Assembly: GCF_017355835.1 (NCBI RefSeq)
Contig: NZ_JAFEWF010000011.1
Span: forward strand, 178,243 to 242,242
Direction: 5' to 3'
DNA from: Desertivirga brevis
GTDB lineage: Bacteria > Bacteroidota > Bacteroidia > Sphingobacteriales > Sphingobacteriaceae
DNA: 64,000 nt
Shown piece after piece: positions 19,901-26,840 of this stretch. The position numbers were made by a program, and so were the translations under genes. Positions within the stretch are counted from its first letter, which is position 1. Each line of letters starts with the position of its first letter. Under the pieces are notes generated by a model that worked only from the letters and a program-made list of their open reading frames with translations, was not told the origin of the DNA and did no database searches.

Positions 19901-20244
19901 GTTGGTATTCTCACCCACACTTTTAATGTACCTGTAGCGGCGTCGTAACTCTCGATCTGATAATTTAGTTCAGAGCTTTGATCTCCGGCAGCATCAGTAA
20001 AAGCAATGTCATTTGCCGTGGCCGACTTTAACTTATCAGTGATCTTCCCCTGCCGGATCAGATCATTGTCAGTAATGGATATCAAAACCGGAAAATTGAT
20101 CAGGTCGGCATTTCCGCTAACGTAAGTTGTCGTATTTAGCGTGAGCTGCTTTCGATAAGAGTAATTGCCGTAATACTGAGCCATTGAAAGCAAAGGCATA
20201 AAAATGCCGGCAAAAATTAGGATAAGGCGAGTGTTTAAGTTCAT
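13933..20244 (-). CDS. Giant T9SS cargo with DUF2341, LamG and cadherin-like modules, type A sorting domain
   Basis: The 2103-aa protein has a signal peptide (about 1-22, ending LLSMAQ). Approximate modules: DUF2341 (25-140), LamG/concanavalin-like (150-365), two cadherin-like repeats (390-595), a second DUF2341 (600-715), a second LamG (735-930), two more cadherin-like repeats (955-1160), and a third DUF2341-like domain (1165-1265) without a LamG. A unique region follows, then a T9SS type A C-terminal domain from about 2025 (SLYPNPASNVLNVVI). Cadherin-like repeats carry the motif DDAGGRFxIxxxTGVVTV. It is expected to be secreted by T9SS and kept at the cell surface, possibly binding polysaccharide. 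No catalytic module is visible. The PID-CTERM-like gene follows it. Confidence 0.88.
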   Translation of the reverse strand: MNLNTRLILIFAGIFMPLLSMAQYYGNYSYRKQLTLNTTTYVSGNADLINFPVLISITDNDLIRQGKITDKLKSATANDIAFTDAAGDQSSELNYQIESYDAATGTLKVWVRIPTLKKASNNVLYFYFGSPAPPAHPAAKDTWTSDYKAVFHFNEGSVSTTSGGVINGVGSNNGTLSSNTVTLEEGKIGKGYRFTGSQNIVTASSVASSNTRSPFTMSAWIKPATVGPGIDQKVMSNFDGNNKGFKMGLYYSDNKTKLELEHSYGGFGNKTRDLPGGTDLKADEWYFVQTVGEGETNANIRTYVNGVLDRSNAAGSDGNLGSLLYIASGSPSEGADLRYFKGMIDEVRVSGVAKSADWIKTEYNNQAGISGTPFIKTYGTVEVLASQPTAPVDVDGATNEISEFTTDGATVGLTIHSSPNTPTNNELVTYYLEDDAGGRFAINSTTGVVTVANAGLIDYENSTSHSITVLAYNTYTTSSASFVINVKNETEEFAAPKDVNPDPNTVPENSAAGTTVGVKASAENGGKAVVYSLTDDVGGRFAIDANSGLVTVKNGLLIDYEANPSYTIIVKATSDGEEKSSSFTITVTDVFEASTGNSYSNYLYRKKLTLNANNYVSGSGELTNFPVLLEIHDTDLKHTGSASDKVKSATANDIAFKEVSTSQISGGELSYQIENYDAANGILKVWVKIPSLKKSINNEIYLYFGSSNPTTHSSQDTWGSDYRAVFHFNESTYTTKLGGIKDGKGLNNATLTSNTNNLTSGIIGSAYNFNGSEVIKTINELPTTTNFTISAWISPSEVGVDRKVCSNQGGDGKGYKMGVYSDRTAESEFNLGHNYSTRHIGSPAPLSTGNWYFLQTVMDGTDLKTYLNGQLYRSQSVNNSGTVGSFLYIGNGAPNENSQFDYKFRGLIDEFRVSSVAKSPDWIATEYNIQRYPSNLGTGLNGGSTFISSYGSLENVNSAPSTPTDISSLPNEVPENSENGTLVGLTVSAVDPDQNPVTYSLTDDAGGRFTINSSTGVVSVANKALLNYEKAQSHTITVQASDGYYTSSQTFTIALLNVDEPLSDIVDKNAAVNVVSESVRKGAVVPITAYAEHQGAPSVSFTLVDDAGGRFKIDPTTGVVTVASSLDFETASSHTITVKADDGTKTITQDFTISVTDFNEFSTKYAFIKTVNLNNGDLGISSSLTNFPALLTIQDDNLKLSNNCVGAVNSSSYPDIAIVDPSYPEQLNYEIQGYDAITGTIRVRVKLPSLSATPNSIYVYFGTEVADATHTPAFTAATYIGEPSSPSSDWNTAKTYIEGHQSVYTSNGSLEVDYEKAELMPGALTYTWTGAVSTDPSAAGNWTCTTSGEDKLLPANNGNVTLVIPAGASTFPVLTADLKAYGLTIASGASLSLNGKELYVKCDFYNNGSLLYNDKNSSALNFNGALTEQKYIGNATTNGQVGKLVINNSGGDVTLSGGGLDVYYLVEISRNTLNSNGFLNLKASATTTAAVAPLLSGTSIVGNVNAEIFFTGGGYEMRGARSFSSPVKESSSSTTYQKLQQSMIITGPGGASNGFDPGGALRPDAATLTRYWEPAKVTQSQFVDVANIKEALPPGFGVFVYYRGDRSGYTRENSTSSYKLKEPFANPESTAVRLEGTLNQGDVRVDFTFTDNKETARDGFNLIGNPYQAVIDWETVEKSGVGTQLVVAKPKGGFATYLNGVTVNASDKSTYTGGTLRYIQPGLAFYAKATGSGSYVKFKESDKVISTGTETPAKLLSTRQSDLSISIPGVEKPSVKAISSTKILRMNLEGKSNIEEAVVLFNPSFNSKAVVNEDATAFGSSTVTFSSLSSDNVRLVINALPSPTTTTIIPLNVNAESTEDVKLSFTDLSALGNSQMALVDNYLNKTVEVTSTSVSYPFTIDKSVAASYGTGRLKLIISPPSVLPLQKGSFVAKKQNNEVKLSWTTLSENGSKEFLIEKSLNGLEFTELNRVKASGTSSVKRTYSLSDQNPAEGINYYRLTLLNENDESAYTSLAFINYSLKNNAKVSLYPNPASNVLNVVIDKAYSVKHWSIVSPEGKIIRQKQVDNNHMLPLNVADLKPGVYILDLRGEVSEIIARLKFIKN

Positions 20245-20284
20245 TTTCCTGCCTAATTGCGAATTAAAAGGTTAATAAAATACC

Positions 20285-20309
20285 TTTAGGGCCTCATCTA
20301 AACCCTAAA
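20285..20309. repeat. Short inverted repeat upstream of the 2103-aa gene
   Basis: TTTAGGG (20285-20291) and CCCTAAA (20303-20309) are perfect inverted arms 11 nt apart, about 40 bp before the start of the large gene. It could be an operator or an RNA hairpin in the leader. I see no TAnnTTTG box in this intergenic region. Confidence 0.35.
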
Positions 20310-20354
20310 AAACAATAAAAATAAATACGGCTATTTTCCCCTATTCTAAATGGT

Positions 20355-20375
20355 AAAAATCCGGCGAGAACCGGA
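20355..20375 (-). terminator. Weak terminator after rdgB
   Basis: On the minus strand TCCGG / CCGGA with a 6-nt loop is followed by five T. It lies about 140 bp after the rdgB stop and before the 2103-aa gene start. The stem is short, so confidence is modest. Confidence 0.4.
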
Positions 20376-20513
20376 ACTATTTAAAATAAAAATAGCTGTG
20401 AGTCGTTGGCGTAAATATAGGATTAGCGCCCAACAAAGCAGAAATAAAATCAAAAAAAGATTAATTCACTTTAAGTAGAAGGAAATAGAAGAGGTAGCAA
20501 CGCAAATGATAGC

Positions 20514-21098
20514 TTAATCTTTAGTTACAGAGTTTAAGAATTCGACCATTTTTTGAATAGCAATTCCACGGTGACTTATATTATTTTTCTCTTCGCTACT
20601 CATTTCGGAAAAAGTACGATCATAACCAGCTGGCTTAAAAATAGGATCATATCCAAAGCCTGCGGATCCTCCCTTAATTTGGGTAATTTCACCTTCAACA
20701 CTGCCTTCAAAAAAATGCTCTTGGCCATTAAGGATCAAGGAAATAACACAGCGGAAACGTGCCGATCGCTCCTCCTTCCCTTCCATCTTTTTCAATACAA
20801 GCTGAAGGTTCTCCTCCGAGTCGCGGGAGCCCGAATAATGTGCAGAAAAAACACCTGGTTCTTTATTTAAAACATCTACTTCTAAACCCGAATCGTCTGA
20901 GAAACAATTAAGTTGAAAACGTTCGTAGATGTAATGACTTTTTTGAGAGGCATTAGCTTCGAAAGTAATACCGGTTTCAGGAATATCATCAAAACAGCCT
21001 ATTTCTTCCAGGGTCATCAGTTGAAACTTGTCGCCCACGAGCGCTTGTACCTCTTCAAGCTTATGTTTATTATTCGTCGAAAATACCAGGGTCTGCAT
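20514..21098 (-). CDS. rdgB: Non-canonical purine NTP pyrophosphatase (RdgB/HAM1)
   Basis: This enzyme hydrolyses dITP, ITP and XTP to the monophosphates and so keeps deaminated purines out of DNA and RNA. The 194-aa protein has the family N-terminus (VFSTNNKHKLEEVQ), the catalytic FSDDSGLEVDVL motif, the substrate-binding GSAGFGYDPIF and the terminal SHRGIAIQK. Length is normal. It lies 29 nt downstream of an uncharacterised 179-aa gene on the same strand, so the two are probably one transcript. Confidence 0.95.
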   Translation of the reverse strand: MQTLVFSTNNKHKLEEVQALVGDKFQLMTLEEIGCFDDIPETGITFEANASQKSHYIYERFQLNCFSDDSGLEVDVLNKEPGVFSAHYSGSRDSEENLQLVLKKMEGKEERSARFRCVISLILNGQEHFFEGSVEGEITQIKGGSAGFGYDPIFKPAGYDRTFSEMSSEEKNNISHRGIAIQKMVEFLNSVTKD

Positions 21099-21127
21099 CT
21101 TTAAGATTTACGGTCGAAACCAAATTA

Positions 21128-21667
21128 TTAAAACGTTTTCATTACATTCCAGAAAGCTTTCTTCTTCTCCACATCAGTCATCATCTCCGAGAACGCGAAA
21201 GTAACAAGCACTTTCAGCCCCTCATGTTCAGATATCTGATTCAGTGGAAACGCCGGCAATTGTAGTTGCTGAGGATTAACACCAAAGATAACAACGCGAT
21301 TAGAAGCAAGGAATGTTTTAAGATGATGAATATTGGCAGAGGGATATTTATTCAAATTCACCAGGGCAACGTCCTGTATATCCATTTTTTTAGCAGCAAG
21401 AATACTTTTAAGGGCTTCGAGCTCTTTAGCAGGCATATACTGCTGTCCCGGACAATTCACAAGAATTGCAAAGTACTTGTTGTTTTCACCCAGATAATCA
21501 AAAGCTGCTATATCTTCAACGGCCGCCAATTGAACCGGAGCCGTAACACTTGTACTATCCTGTCCCCCTGCAAGGGCCGTCAAAGACTCAATCGGGTCAA
21601 CCAAATAAAGCTCTTCCGTGATTAAAAAACGTAATGCTATACTGTGTTCTGCTCTTAATTCACTCAT
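21128..21667 (-). CDS. Hypothetical protein, 179 aa, upstream of rdgB
   Basis: I do not recognise a named family. The protein is soluble, without signal or membrane segment. Alternating strands and helices (KYFAILVNCPGQQYMPAKELE, VALVNLNKYPS, VVIFGVNPQQLQLP) suggest a small alpha/beta fold. The last residues (KKKAFWNVMKTF) form a conserved-looking amphipathic tail. The overall pattern recalls small DNA polymerase III accessory subunits such as psi, but this is a loose impression with no diagnostic motif. A TAnnTTTG box lies 7 nt before the start codon. Confidence 0.7.
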   Translation of the reverse strand: MSELRAEHSIALRFLITEELYLVDPIESLTALAGGQDSTSVTAPVQLAAVEDIAAFDYLGENNKYFAILVNCPGQQYMPAKELEALKSILAAKKMDIQDVALVNLNKYPSANIHHLKTFLASNRVVIFGVNPQQLQLPAFPLNQISEHEGLKVLVTFAFSEMMTDVEKKKAFWNVMKTF

Positions 21668-21674
21668 CTCCCAC

Positions 21675-21682
21675 CAAAATTA
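21675..21682 (-). promoter_or_regulatory. -7 box very close to the 179-aa gene start
   Basis: On the minus strand TAATTTTG is followed after 7 nt (GTGGGAG) by the ATG at 21667. The predicted leader is only about 4 nt. No -33 box is evident. Confidence 0.45.
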
Positions 21683-21851
21683 AGGATTTCATCACATGCT
21701 TGGAGACCGAACATTCAAGTTTTTGCACAATAAATAGGCCTGTTAAAAATAGTTAAATAAAGTTTTCGTTATAAATGGCAGAAGAAATCCACTTACCTTA
21801 GCGTCCCGTAGCTTATATTTCAGAAAATGATCGAATAATAGATTATTCTGA

Positions 21852-21859
21852 TAATTTTG
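21852..21859 (+). promoter_or_regulatory. -7 box upstream of the surA-like gene
   Basis: TAATTTTG matches TAnnTTTG and lies 58 nt before the ATG at 21918, a normal leader length. A -33 box is not clear. Confidence 0.5.
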
Positions 21860-21917
21860 CGGGATTCTGGATTAACACGTAAAAACCTGCCGAAGGGCAT
21901 AATTATTAATAGAGAGA

Positions 21918-23267
21918 ATGAGAAAAATTCTAGGGGTTATTGCAATTTTAATTACCTCACTTACTAACATATACGCGCAACGGTCTATAAATAAAATCGT
22001 AGCTGTTGTAGGCGACAATGTCATCTTGCAATCGGATATAGAAAGAGATTACGCCAATTACATTTTGCAGGGAAACTCCGAAAACCCGGAAGTTAAATGC
22101 TACCTGGTCCAACAAATGCTAACACAGAAACTATTGTCTCAACAGGCTGTTATTGACTCCGTAACAGTTACGGATGATGACGTAAGCGGTGAGGTTGATC
22201 GTCGTATGCGTGTTTTTGTTCAGCGAGCAGGAGGTCAGGAGAGATTAGAAAAATTCCTGAACAGATCGGTATTGCAATATAAAGATGAAATCAGGCCAGA
22301 CGTTCGTGAACAAATGATCGCGGAAAAAATGCGTTCTAAAATCACAGAGAACGTTGCAGTAACTCCTCTTGAAGTTAAACGTTACTTCGATTCTATTCCT
22401 AAAGACAGTCTGCCCTACTATAATACAGAAGTTGAGATCGGCGAAATTGTAATTCATCCAAAGCTTACAAAACAAGAGAAAGAAAGCTTCCGGGATAAAG
22501 CAGAGTCATTAAGGCTTCGTGTAAAAGGAGGAGAAAGCTTTGAGACCCTTGCAAGTGTTTATTCACAGGATCCAGGCTCGGCACCTGAAGGTGGAGACCT
22601 AGGCTTCTTCGACAGAACGGCAATGGTTAAAGAGTTCAGTGCGATGGCTTTCAAACTTAAAGCAGGAGAGATTTCCCCGGTTTTTGAAACAGAATATGGT
22701 TTTCACGTTCTGCAAGTAGTTGAAAGACGCGGAGAACAGGTTCATGCTCGTCACATCCTAATAAAAACTGAGCCAACAAATGCTAGTCTCGACCGCACTA
22801 AAGCTCATATCGATAGTATTCACAGAGACGTTGTGGCAGGGAAATTGCCATTTGCTACGGCTGCGTCTTTATTCTCCGATAACAACGACACTAAATTTAG
22901 TGGTGGTATGCTGTTAAACTCCGAAGGAGTTTCCAGCCGTACTACATATATCCCTACAGATAAACTGGATCCTTCTGTATTCCTTACTGTTGATACAATG
23001 AAGGTTGGAACTTACTCTAAACCCGAATTATTCACCTCAAAAGAAGGTAAACAAGGATACAGGTTCTTCTACCTGAAATCTAAAACGCAACCTCACCAGG
23101 CTAATCTGGATCAGGATTTCCCTAAGTTGAAGGAAGATGCATATCAGGACAAACTGAACAAAAAGGCTAGTGAGTGGTTTGAAAAGAAACGTAAGTCGAC
23201 ATATGTCAAGATTGATCCTGAATTTCAGTCTTGCTCGAGCTTAAAACTCTGGACATCCACCAACTAA
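21918..23267 (+). CDS. Periplasmic parvulin-type peptidylprolyl isomerase / chaperone, SurA-like
   Basis: The 449-aa protein has a signal peptide (residues 1-20, ending IYAQ), a SurA N-terminal helical domain (NKIVAVVGDNVILQSDIERD), and two PpiC/parvulin domains at about 170-270 (SVYSQDPGSAPEGGDLGFFD, YGFHVLQVVERR) and 275-395 (HARHILIKT, SLFSDNNDTKFSGG). SurA-type proteins assist folding of outer-membrane beta-barrels, fitting the many large surface proteins of this genome. The first parvulin domain keeps the family motifs better than the second. The MoxR gene starts 2 nt after its stop. Confidence 0.88.
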   Translation: MRKILGVIAILITSLTNIYAQRSINKIVAVVGDNVILQSDIERDYANYILQGNSENPEVKCYLVQQMLTQKLLSQQAVIDSVTVTDDDVSGEVDRRMRVFVQRAGGQERLEKFLNRSVLQYKDEIRPDVREQMIAEKMRSKITENVAVTPLEVKRYFDSIPKDSLPYYNTEVEIGEIVIHPKLTKQEKESFRDKAESLRLRVKGGESFETLASVYSQDPGSAPEGGDLGFFDRTAMVKEFSAMAFKLKAGEISPVFETEYGFHVLQVVERRGEQVHARHILIKTEPTNASLDRTKAHIDSIHRDVVAGKLPFATAASLFSDNNDTKFSGGMLLNSEGVSSRTTYIPTDKLDPSVFLTVDTMKVGTYSKPELFTSKEGKQGYRFFYLKSKTQPHQANLDQDFPKLKEDAYQDKLNKKASEWFEKKRKSTYVKIDPEFQSCSSLKLWTSTN

Positions 23268-23269
23268 AT

Positions 23270-24232
23270 ATGACCTACAAATCGGATATAGAAGCAATAG
23301 ATGCACTTAGTGCATCTTACAAAAAGATCAGAGAAGAAATCGGAAATGTCATTATAGGACAAGACGATGTAGTGAAGTCTGTATTAATTTCTATATTCAG
23401 TAATGGCCACTGTTTACTGGTCGGAGTACCTGGCCTGGCAAAAACTCTTTTGGTTCATACGGTAGCGCAGGTGCTCGACTTGAGCTACAATCGTATACAA
23501 TTCACGCCCGACTTAATGCCATCAGACATAGTCGGTAGCGAAATACTTGGAGAAGACCGTTCTTTTAAATTTATCAGAGGCCCGGTGTTCTCCAATATTA
23601 TCCTTGCGGATGAGATTAACAGGACTCCTCCAAAAACCCAGGCAGCCCTTCTCGAAGCTATGCAAGAGAAGATCGTTACCGTTGGGGGGCAAACCTATCC
23701 TCTTCCCAAACCCTTCTTTGTTCTTGCAACCCAAAATCCTATTGAACAAGAAGGAACCTACCCCCTTCCCGAAGCGCAGTTAGACCGCTTTATGTTTAAT
23801 GTGTTCTTATCCTATCCATCATTTCAGGACGAGGTAAGAGTGGTAAAAAATACAACAGCGAATAAACAGTTCGATCTGCAAAAGATCCTCAATGCAGAAC
23901 AGATCATGTACTTCCAGAAACTCGTCAGGAACGTTCCTATTACAGATAACGTACTGGAATATGCAGTTGGATTGGCAGCTAAAACTCGACCTAATACCCC
24001 AACTGCCACAGCCGATGTCAATAAATTTTTAAGTTGGGGTGCCGGACCAAGAGCATCTCAATTCCTTGTTCTTGGAGCTAAATGTCATGCAGCAATAAGC
24101 GGGAAATATTCTCCCGACATTGAAGACGTACAGGCCATAGCAGAACCTATTTTAAGACATAGGATAGTAAGGAACTATAAGGCTGAAGCCGAAGGTATTA
24201 CTACCGAGGAATTAATAAAAAGGCTTTTTTAA
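23270..24232 (+). CDS. MoxR family AAA+ ATPase
   Basis: MoxR ATPases act as chaperones in assembly or maturation of partner complexes. The 320-aa protein has Walker A (GVPGLAKT), the pore-region motif DLMPSDIVGSE, Walker B (ILADEINRTPP) and sensor 1 (VLATQNPIEQEGTYPLPEAQ). I use the ATG at 23270, two bases after the surA-like stop, rather than a TTG at 23231 that would overlap it. The usual downstream partners (DUF58 and von Willebrand A genes) are missing; the next gene is convergent. The gene is presumably translationally coupled to the surA-like gene. Confidence 0.93.
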   Translation: MTYKSDIEAIDALSASYKKIREEIGNVIIGQDDVVKSVLISIFSNGHCLLVGVPGLAKTLLVHTVAQVLDLSYNRIQFTPDLMPSDIVGSEILGEDRSFKFIRGPVFSNIILADEINRTPPKTQAALLEAMQEKIVTVGGQTYPLPKPFFVLATQNPIEQEGTYPLPEAQLDRFMFNVFLSYPSFQDEVRVVKNTTANKQFDLQKILNAEQIMYFQKLVRNVPITDNVLEYAVGLAAKTRPNTPTATADVNKFLSWGAGPRASQFLVLGAKCHAAISGKYSPDIEDVQAIAEPILRHRIVRNYKAEAEGITTEELIKRLF

Positions 24233-24269
24233 AAAAACTTACACAGGCAAACAAGGCAAAGCCATTTGT

Positions 24270-25169
24270 TTAATTTTCAATCTCTTTTTCCTTTGGAGCA
24301 ACTTCCCCTGCCTCACTGTAGATCTGTAGAATAATATTCCACTTATAACCAGGCTGAACTTCCCAAATGCGTATATAATGATACTTCTTTGGCCCTAATT
24401 TGGTATATATAGTAGCGTCACCTTGTGTGAAGGCAAACTCGCCACTATAAGCACGATCTACTTTAAGAGGAGTTGAATTCTCACGGAAATCCTTCTTTGC
24501 CCAGAAATCCATTATAGCTTTCTTACCAATGATTGGCTCATAATCAGGCAAAATAAGGCGGCAGTTTTCCGAAAGGAATTCATTCATAGCAATCTTATTA
24601 TTCGCCTTTTCAATCGTACTTAGTAATTTATCAGAGCTGAAAACAATGTCTTCTCGCTGCTGCAAGCGATTTTTCGAACGCTGATGGACAAACTTCTCGT
24701 CAACAGGATTGGCAAAGTTCATTGCTCCCTTCTTTGCTGGCTTCTTATGAGATACTCCAAGGTCTACCGCTAGCTTCCACTTTCCCTTATCGTTCTTTTT
24801 CCAGATCGAAACATAAGTCCCATAGTACTTGGCAGGACCGTCCACAGTTTCTTTGAAAATAAAAGGACCTGTGGAGAAACCCCAGTCAAGGCTTTTGGAG
24901 ATCCTTGCGAACTCGGGCTCCCAACTCATGTATCCTAAACTATCAGGCTGATTGCGGTAGTATTTCACAGCGCTCACTGGTTCCGGCCTGAAAACTATGG
25001 TCTTCTTGTCAGAAACTTTCAAAAAGGCCTTCTTCAAGCCTTTCTGGCTAACCAGAGCCGCGAAATTGCTCTCATTATTCAGGATCTGACTAACCTTTAC
25101 TGTGGTTTGAGAATATGCAGTTGTTAAAAAAAACAGAAGAAAAGTAATAACTGAGAGTGATTTCATCAA
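24270..25169 (-). CDS. Secreted protein with C-terminal SnoaL/DUF4440-like domain
   Basis: The 299-aa protein has a signal peptide (residues 1-21, ending TTAYSQ). The C-terminal half (about 180-290) has the layout of an NTF2-like DUF4440/SnoaL domain (LLSTIEKANNKIAMNEFLSE, PIIGKKAIMDFWAKK, and a closing strand KYHYIRIWEVQPGYKWNII). The N-terminal half repeats a looser version of the same pattern (GPFIFKETVDGPAKYYGTYV, WKKNDKGKWKLAVDLG), so it may be two divergent NTF2-like domains. No catalytic function can be assigned. ATG codons at 25169 and 25166 are equally plausible starts. Confidence 0.75.
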   Translation of the reverse strand: MMKSLSVITFLLFFLTTAYSQTTVKVSQILNNESNFAALVSQKGLKKAFLKVSDKKTIVFRPEPVSAVKYYRNQPDSLGYMSWEPEFARISKSLDWGFSTGPFIFKETVDGPAKYYGTYVSIWKKNDKGKWKLAVDLGVSHKKPAKKGAMNFANPVDEKFVHQRSKNRLQQREDIVFSSDKLLSTIEKANNKIAMNEFLSENCRLILPDYEPIIGKKAIMDFWAKKDFRENSTPLKVDRAYSGEFAFTQGDATIYTKLGPKKYHYIRIWEVQPGYKWNIILQIYSEAGEVAPKEKEIEN

Positions 25170-25269
25170 GAATAATATTTCATCATAGAAGACAAACCAG
25201 CCGGGAGGATTTATCTTACTTGAAAGGTACTACTTCAAAAAGCAGGAAATTGTTTTGTTAGCTAGAGTG

Positions 25270-25314
25270 GGTATATCCTAAAGGTGACGAAGCCTCGCAT
25301 CTTTAGGATATACC
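25270..25314 (-). terminator. Hairpin just after cysS
   Basis: A perfect 14-bp stem, GGTATATCCTAAAG and CTTTAGGATATACC, encloses a 17-nt loop and starts 7 nt after the cysS stop codon. There is no U tract on either side, so it may end transcription by another route or stabilise the 3' end. Confidence 0.6.
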
Positions 25315-25321
25315 GATTCAC

Positions 25322-26782
25322 TTAGGCCTTTGTCCAGGTTGTACCTTCTTTGCTATCTTTTAGCTGGATTCCAAGGTCCTGAAGGCCATTTCTTATTTTA
25401 TCTGAGGTTAGGTAATCTTTATTGGCTTTAGCCTCTGAACGAAGCTGAATAATAAACTCCATGATCTTACCTATGTCATCCGTTTCCGCTTTCTCCACTT
25501 TAAGACCCAACACATCGTATACAAAGTCGTCCATTAGCAACTTCAAAGCATCAATATCTTCTTGTGTCACCTGCGCCTTTCCATCATAAACCCCGTTGAT
25601 GATCCGTGCAGCTTCAAACAGCTGGGCTATCACTACCGGGCTATTGAAATCATCGTTCATAGCATCGTAACAAGCTCTACGGATGTCTGCTACGTTCACA
25701 TTTGAGGAAGCAGAAGGTTTAAGCTTATCCAACAGGTCGATCGCGTTCATTAAACGTTTGAAGCCTTTGTCTGAAGCCTCTAATGCCTCATTCGAAAAAT
25801 CAAGCGTACTGCGGTAATGAGCCTGCAACATAAAGAAACGCACTGTCATTGGCGAATAGCCTTTCTGCAATAAGGGGTGATTTCCTGTAAAAAGCTCGTG
25901 CGGAAGAAACCCGTTGCCCGCCGATTTAGACATACGTGCACCGTTAACGGTTAGCATATTGGTATGCATCCAGTATTTAGCAGGGGAAGTATGGTTACAA
26001 GCTTGCGACTGGGCTATTTCATTGGTGTGATGAGTGGCGGCGAGGTCCATTCCTCCGCCGTGAATATCAAAGATATCCCCCAGATACTTACTGCTCATGG
26101 CAGAACACTCGATATGCCATCCTGGAAATCCCCATCCCCATGGAGAAGGCCAACGCATAATGTGCTCAGGCTTCGCTTTGATCCATAGTGCAAAATCTAA
26201 ACGGCCCTTTTTCTCATCCTGCCCGCCCAGATCCCGGGTATTGGCAAGAAGCTCCTCAAGGTTCCGATTGGTGAGGATAGTGTAGTTATTATCCTGTGAA
26301 TACTTCTCTACGTCGAAATATACCGTTCCATTTCGTTCATAAGCAAACCCATTCTCTATGATCTGCTTCACCATTTCTATCTGCTCGGCAATGTGCCCGG
26401 TAGCAGTTGGCTCAATACTTGGAGGTAAAGTGTTAAATAATCGCATTACGTCATGGAAACCGATAGTATATCGCTGTACGATCTCCATTGGCTCCAATTG
26501 CTCCAGCCTTGCCTTTTTCGAAAATTTATCATCTCCCTCATCCCTGTCGCCTTCTAAATGCCCTGCATCGGTAATATTACGAACGTATCTTACCTTGTAT
26601 CCCAGATGCAAAAGGTAGCGGTTAATCAAATCAAAGGAAACAAAAGTGCGGCAGTTACCTAAATGAACATCACTATATACAGTCGGACCACAAACATACA
26701 TCCCTACAAAAGGAGGATTTAAAGGTTCGAACTTTTCTTTTGTACGGGTAAGTGTATTATAAATAACAAGGCTGTTAGTCAT
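25322..26782 (-). CDS. cysS: Cysteinyl-tRNA synthetase
   Basis: This class I synthetase charges tRNA(Cys). The 486-aa protein shows the zinc-ligand Cys in MYVCGPTVYSDV (C31), the HIGH-type motif HLGN (residues 40-43), the GWHIECSAMSSKYLG and HGGGMDLAATHHTNE zinc/substrate motifs, and the RMSKSAGN form of KMSKS near 283-289. The C-terminal DALR-like helical domain is present. Length is normal. The start codon lies 4 nt from a -7 promoter box, suggesting a separate transcript from the upstream mutL-EEP operon and possibly a leaderless one. Confidence 0.97.
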   Translation of the reverse strand: MTNSLVIYNTLTRTKEKFEPLNPPFVGMYVCGPTVYSDVHLGNCRTFVSFDLINRYLLHLGYKVRYVRNITDAGHLEGDRDEGDDKFSKKARLEQLEPMEIVQRYTIGFHDVMRLFNTLPPSIEPTATGHIAEQIEMVKQIIENGFAYERNGTVYFDVEKYSQDNNYTILTNRNLEELLANTRDLGGQDEKKGRLDFALWIKAKPEHIMRWPSPWGWGFPGWHIECSAMSSKYLGDIFDIHGGGMDLAATHHTNEIAQSQACNHTSPAKYWMHTNMLTVNGARMSKSAGNGFLPHELFTGNHPLLQKGYSPMTVRFFMLQAHYRSTLDFSNEALEASDKGFKRLMNAIDLLDKLKPSASSNVNVADIRRACYDAMNDDFNSPVVIAQLFEAARIINGVYDGKAQVTQEDIDALKLLMDDFVYDVLGLKVEKAETDDIGKIMEFIIQLRSEAKANKDYLTSDKIRNGLQDLGIQLKDSKEGTTWTKA

Positions 26783-26786
26783 TTTG

Positions 26787-26794
26787 CAAACTTA
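26787..26794 (-). promoter_or_regulatory. -7 box abutting cysS start (candidate leaderless promoter)
   Basis: On the minus strand TAAGTTTG matches TAnnTTTG and is separated from the ATG at 26782 by 4 nt (CAAA). It lies in the 58-bp gap after the EEP gene. Confidence 0.5.
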
Positions 26795-26840
26795 ATAAAA
26801 TAGAGAAATAAATGAGGTGATGAAATATGGGGAGAACAGA

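Noticed and set aside
23231..23269. TTG start for the MoxR gene overlapping the surA-like gene
   Set aside because: An ATG two bases after the surA-like stop gives the normal MoxR N-terminus.
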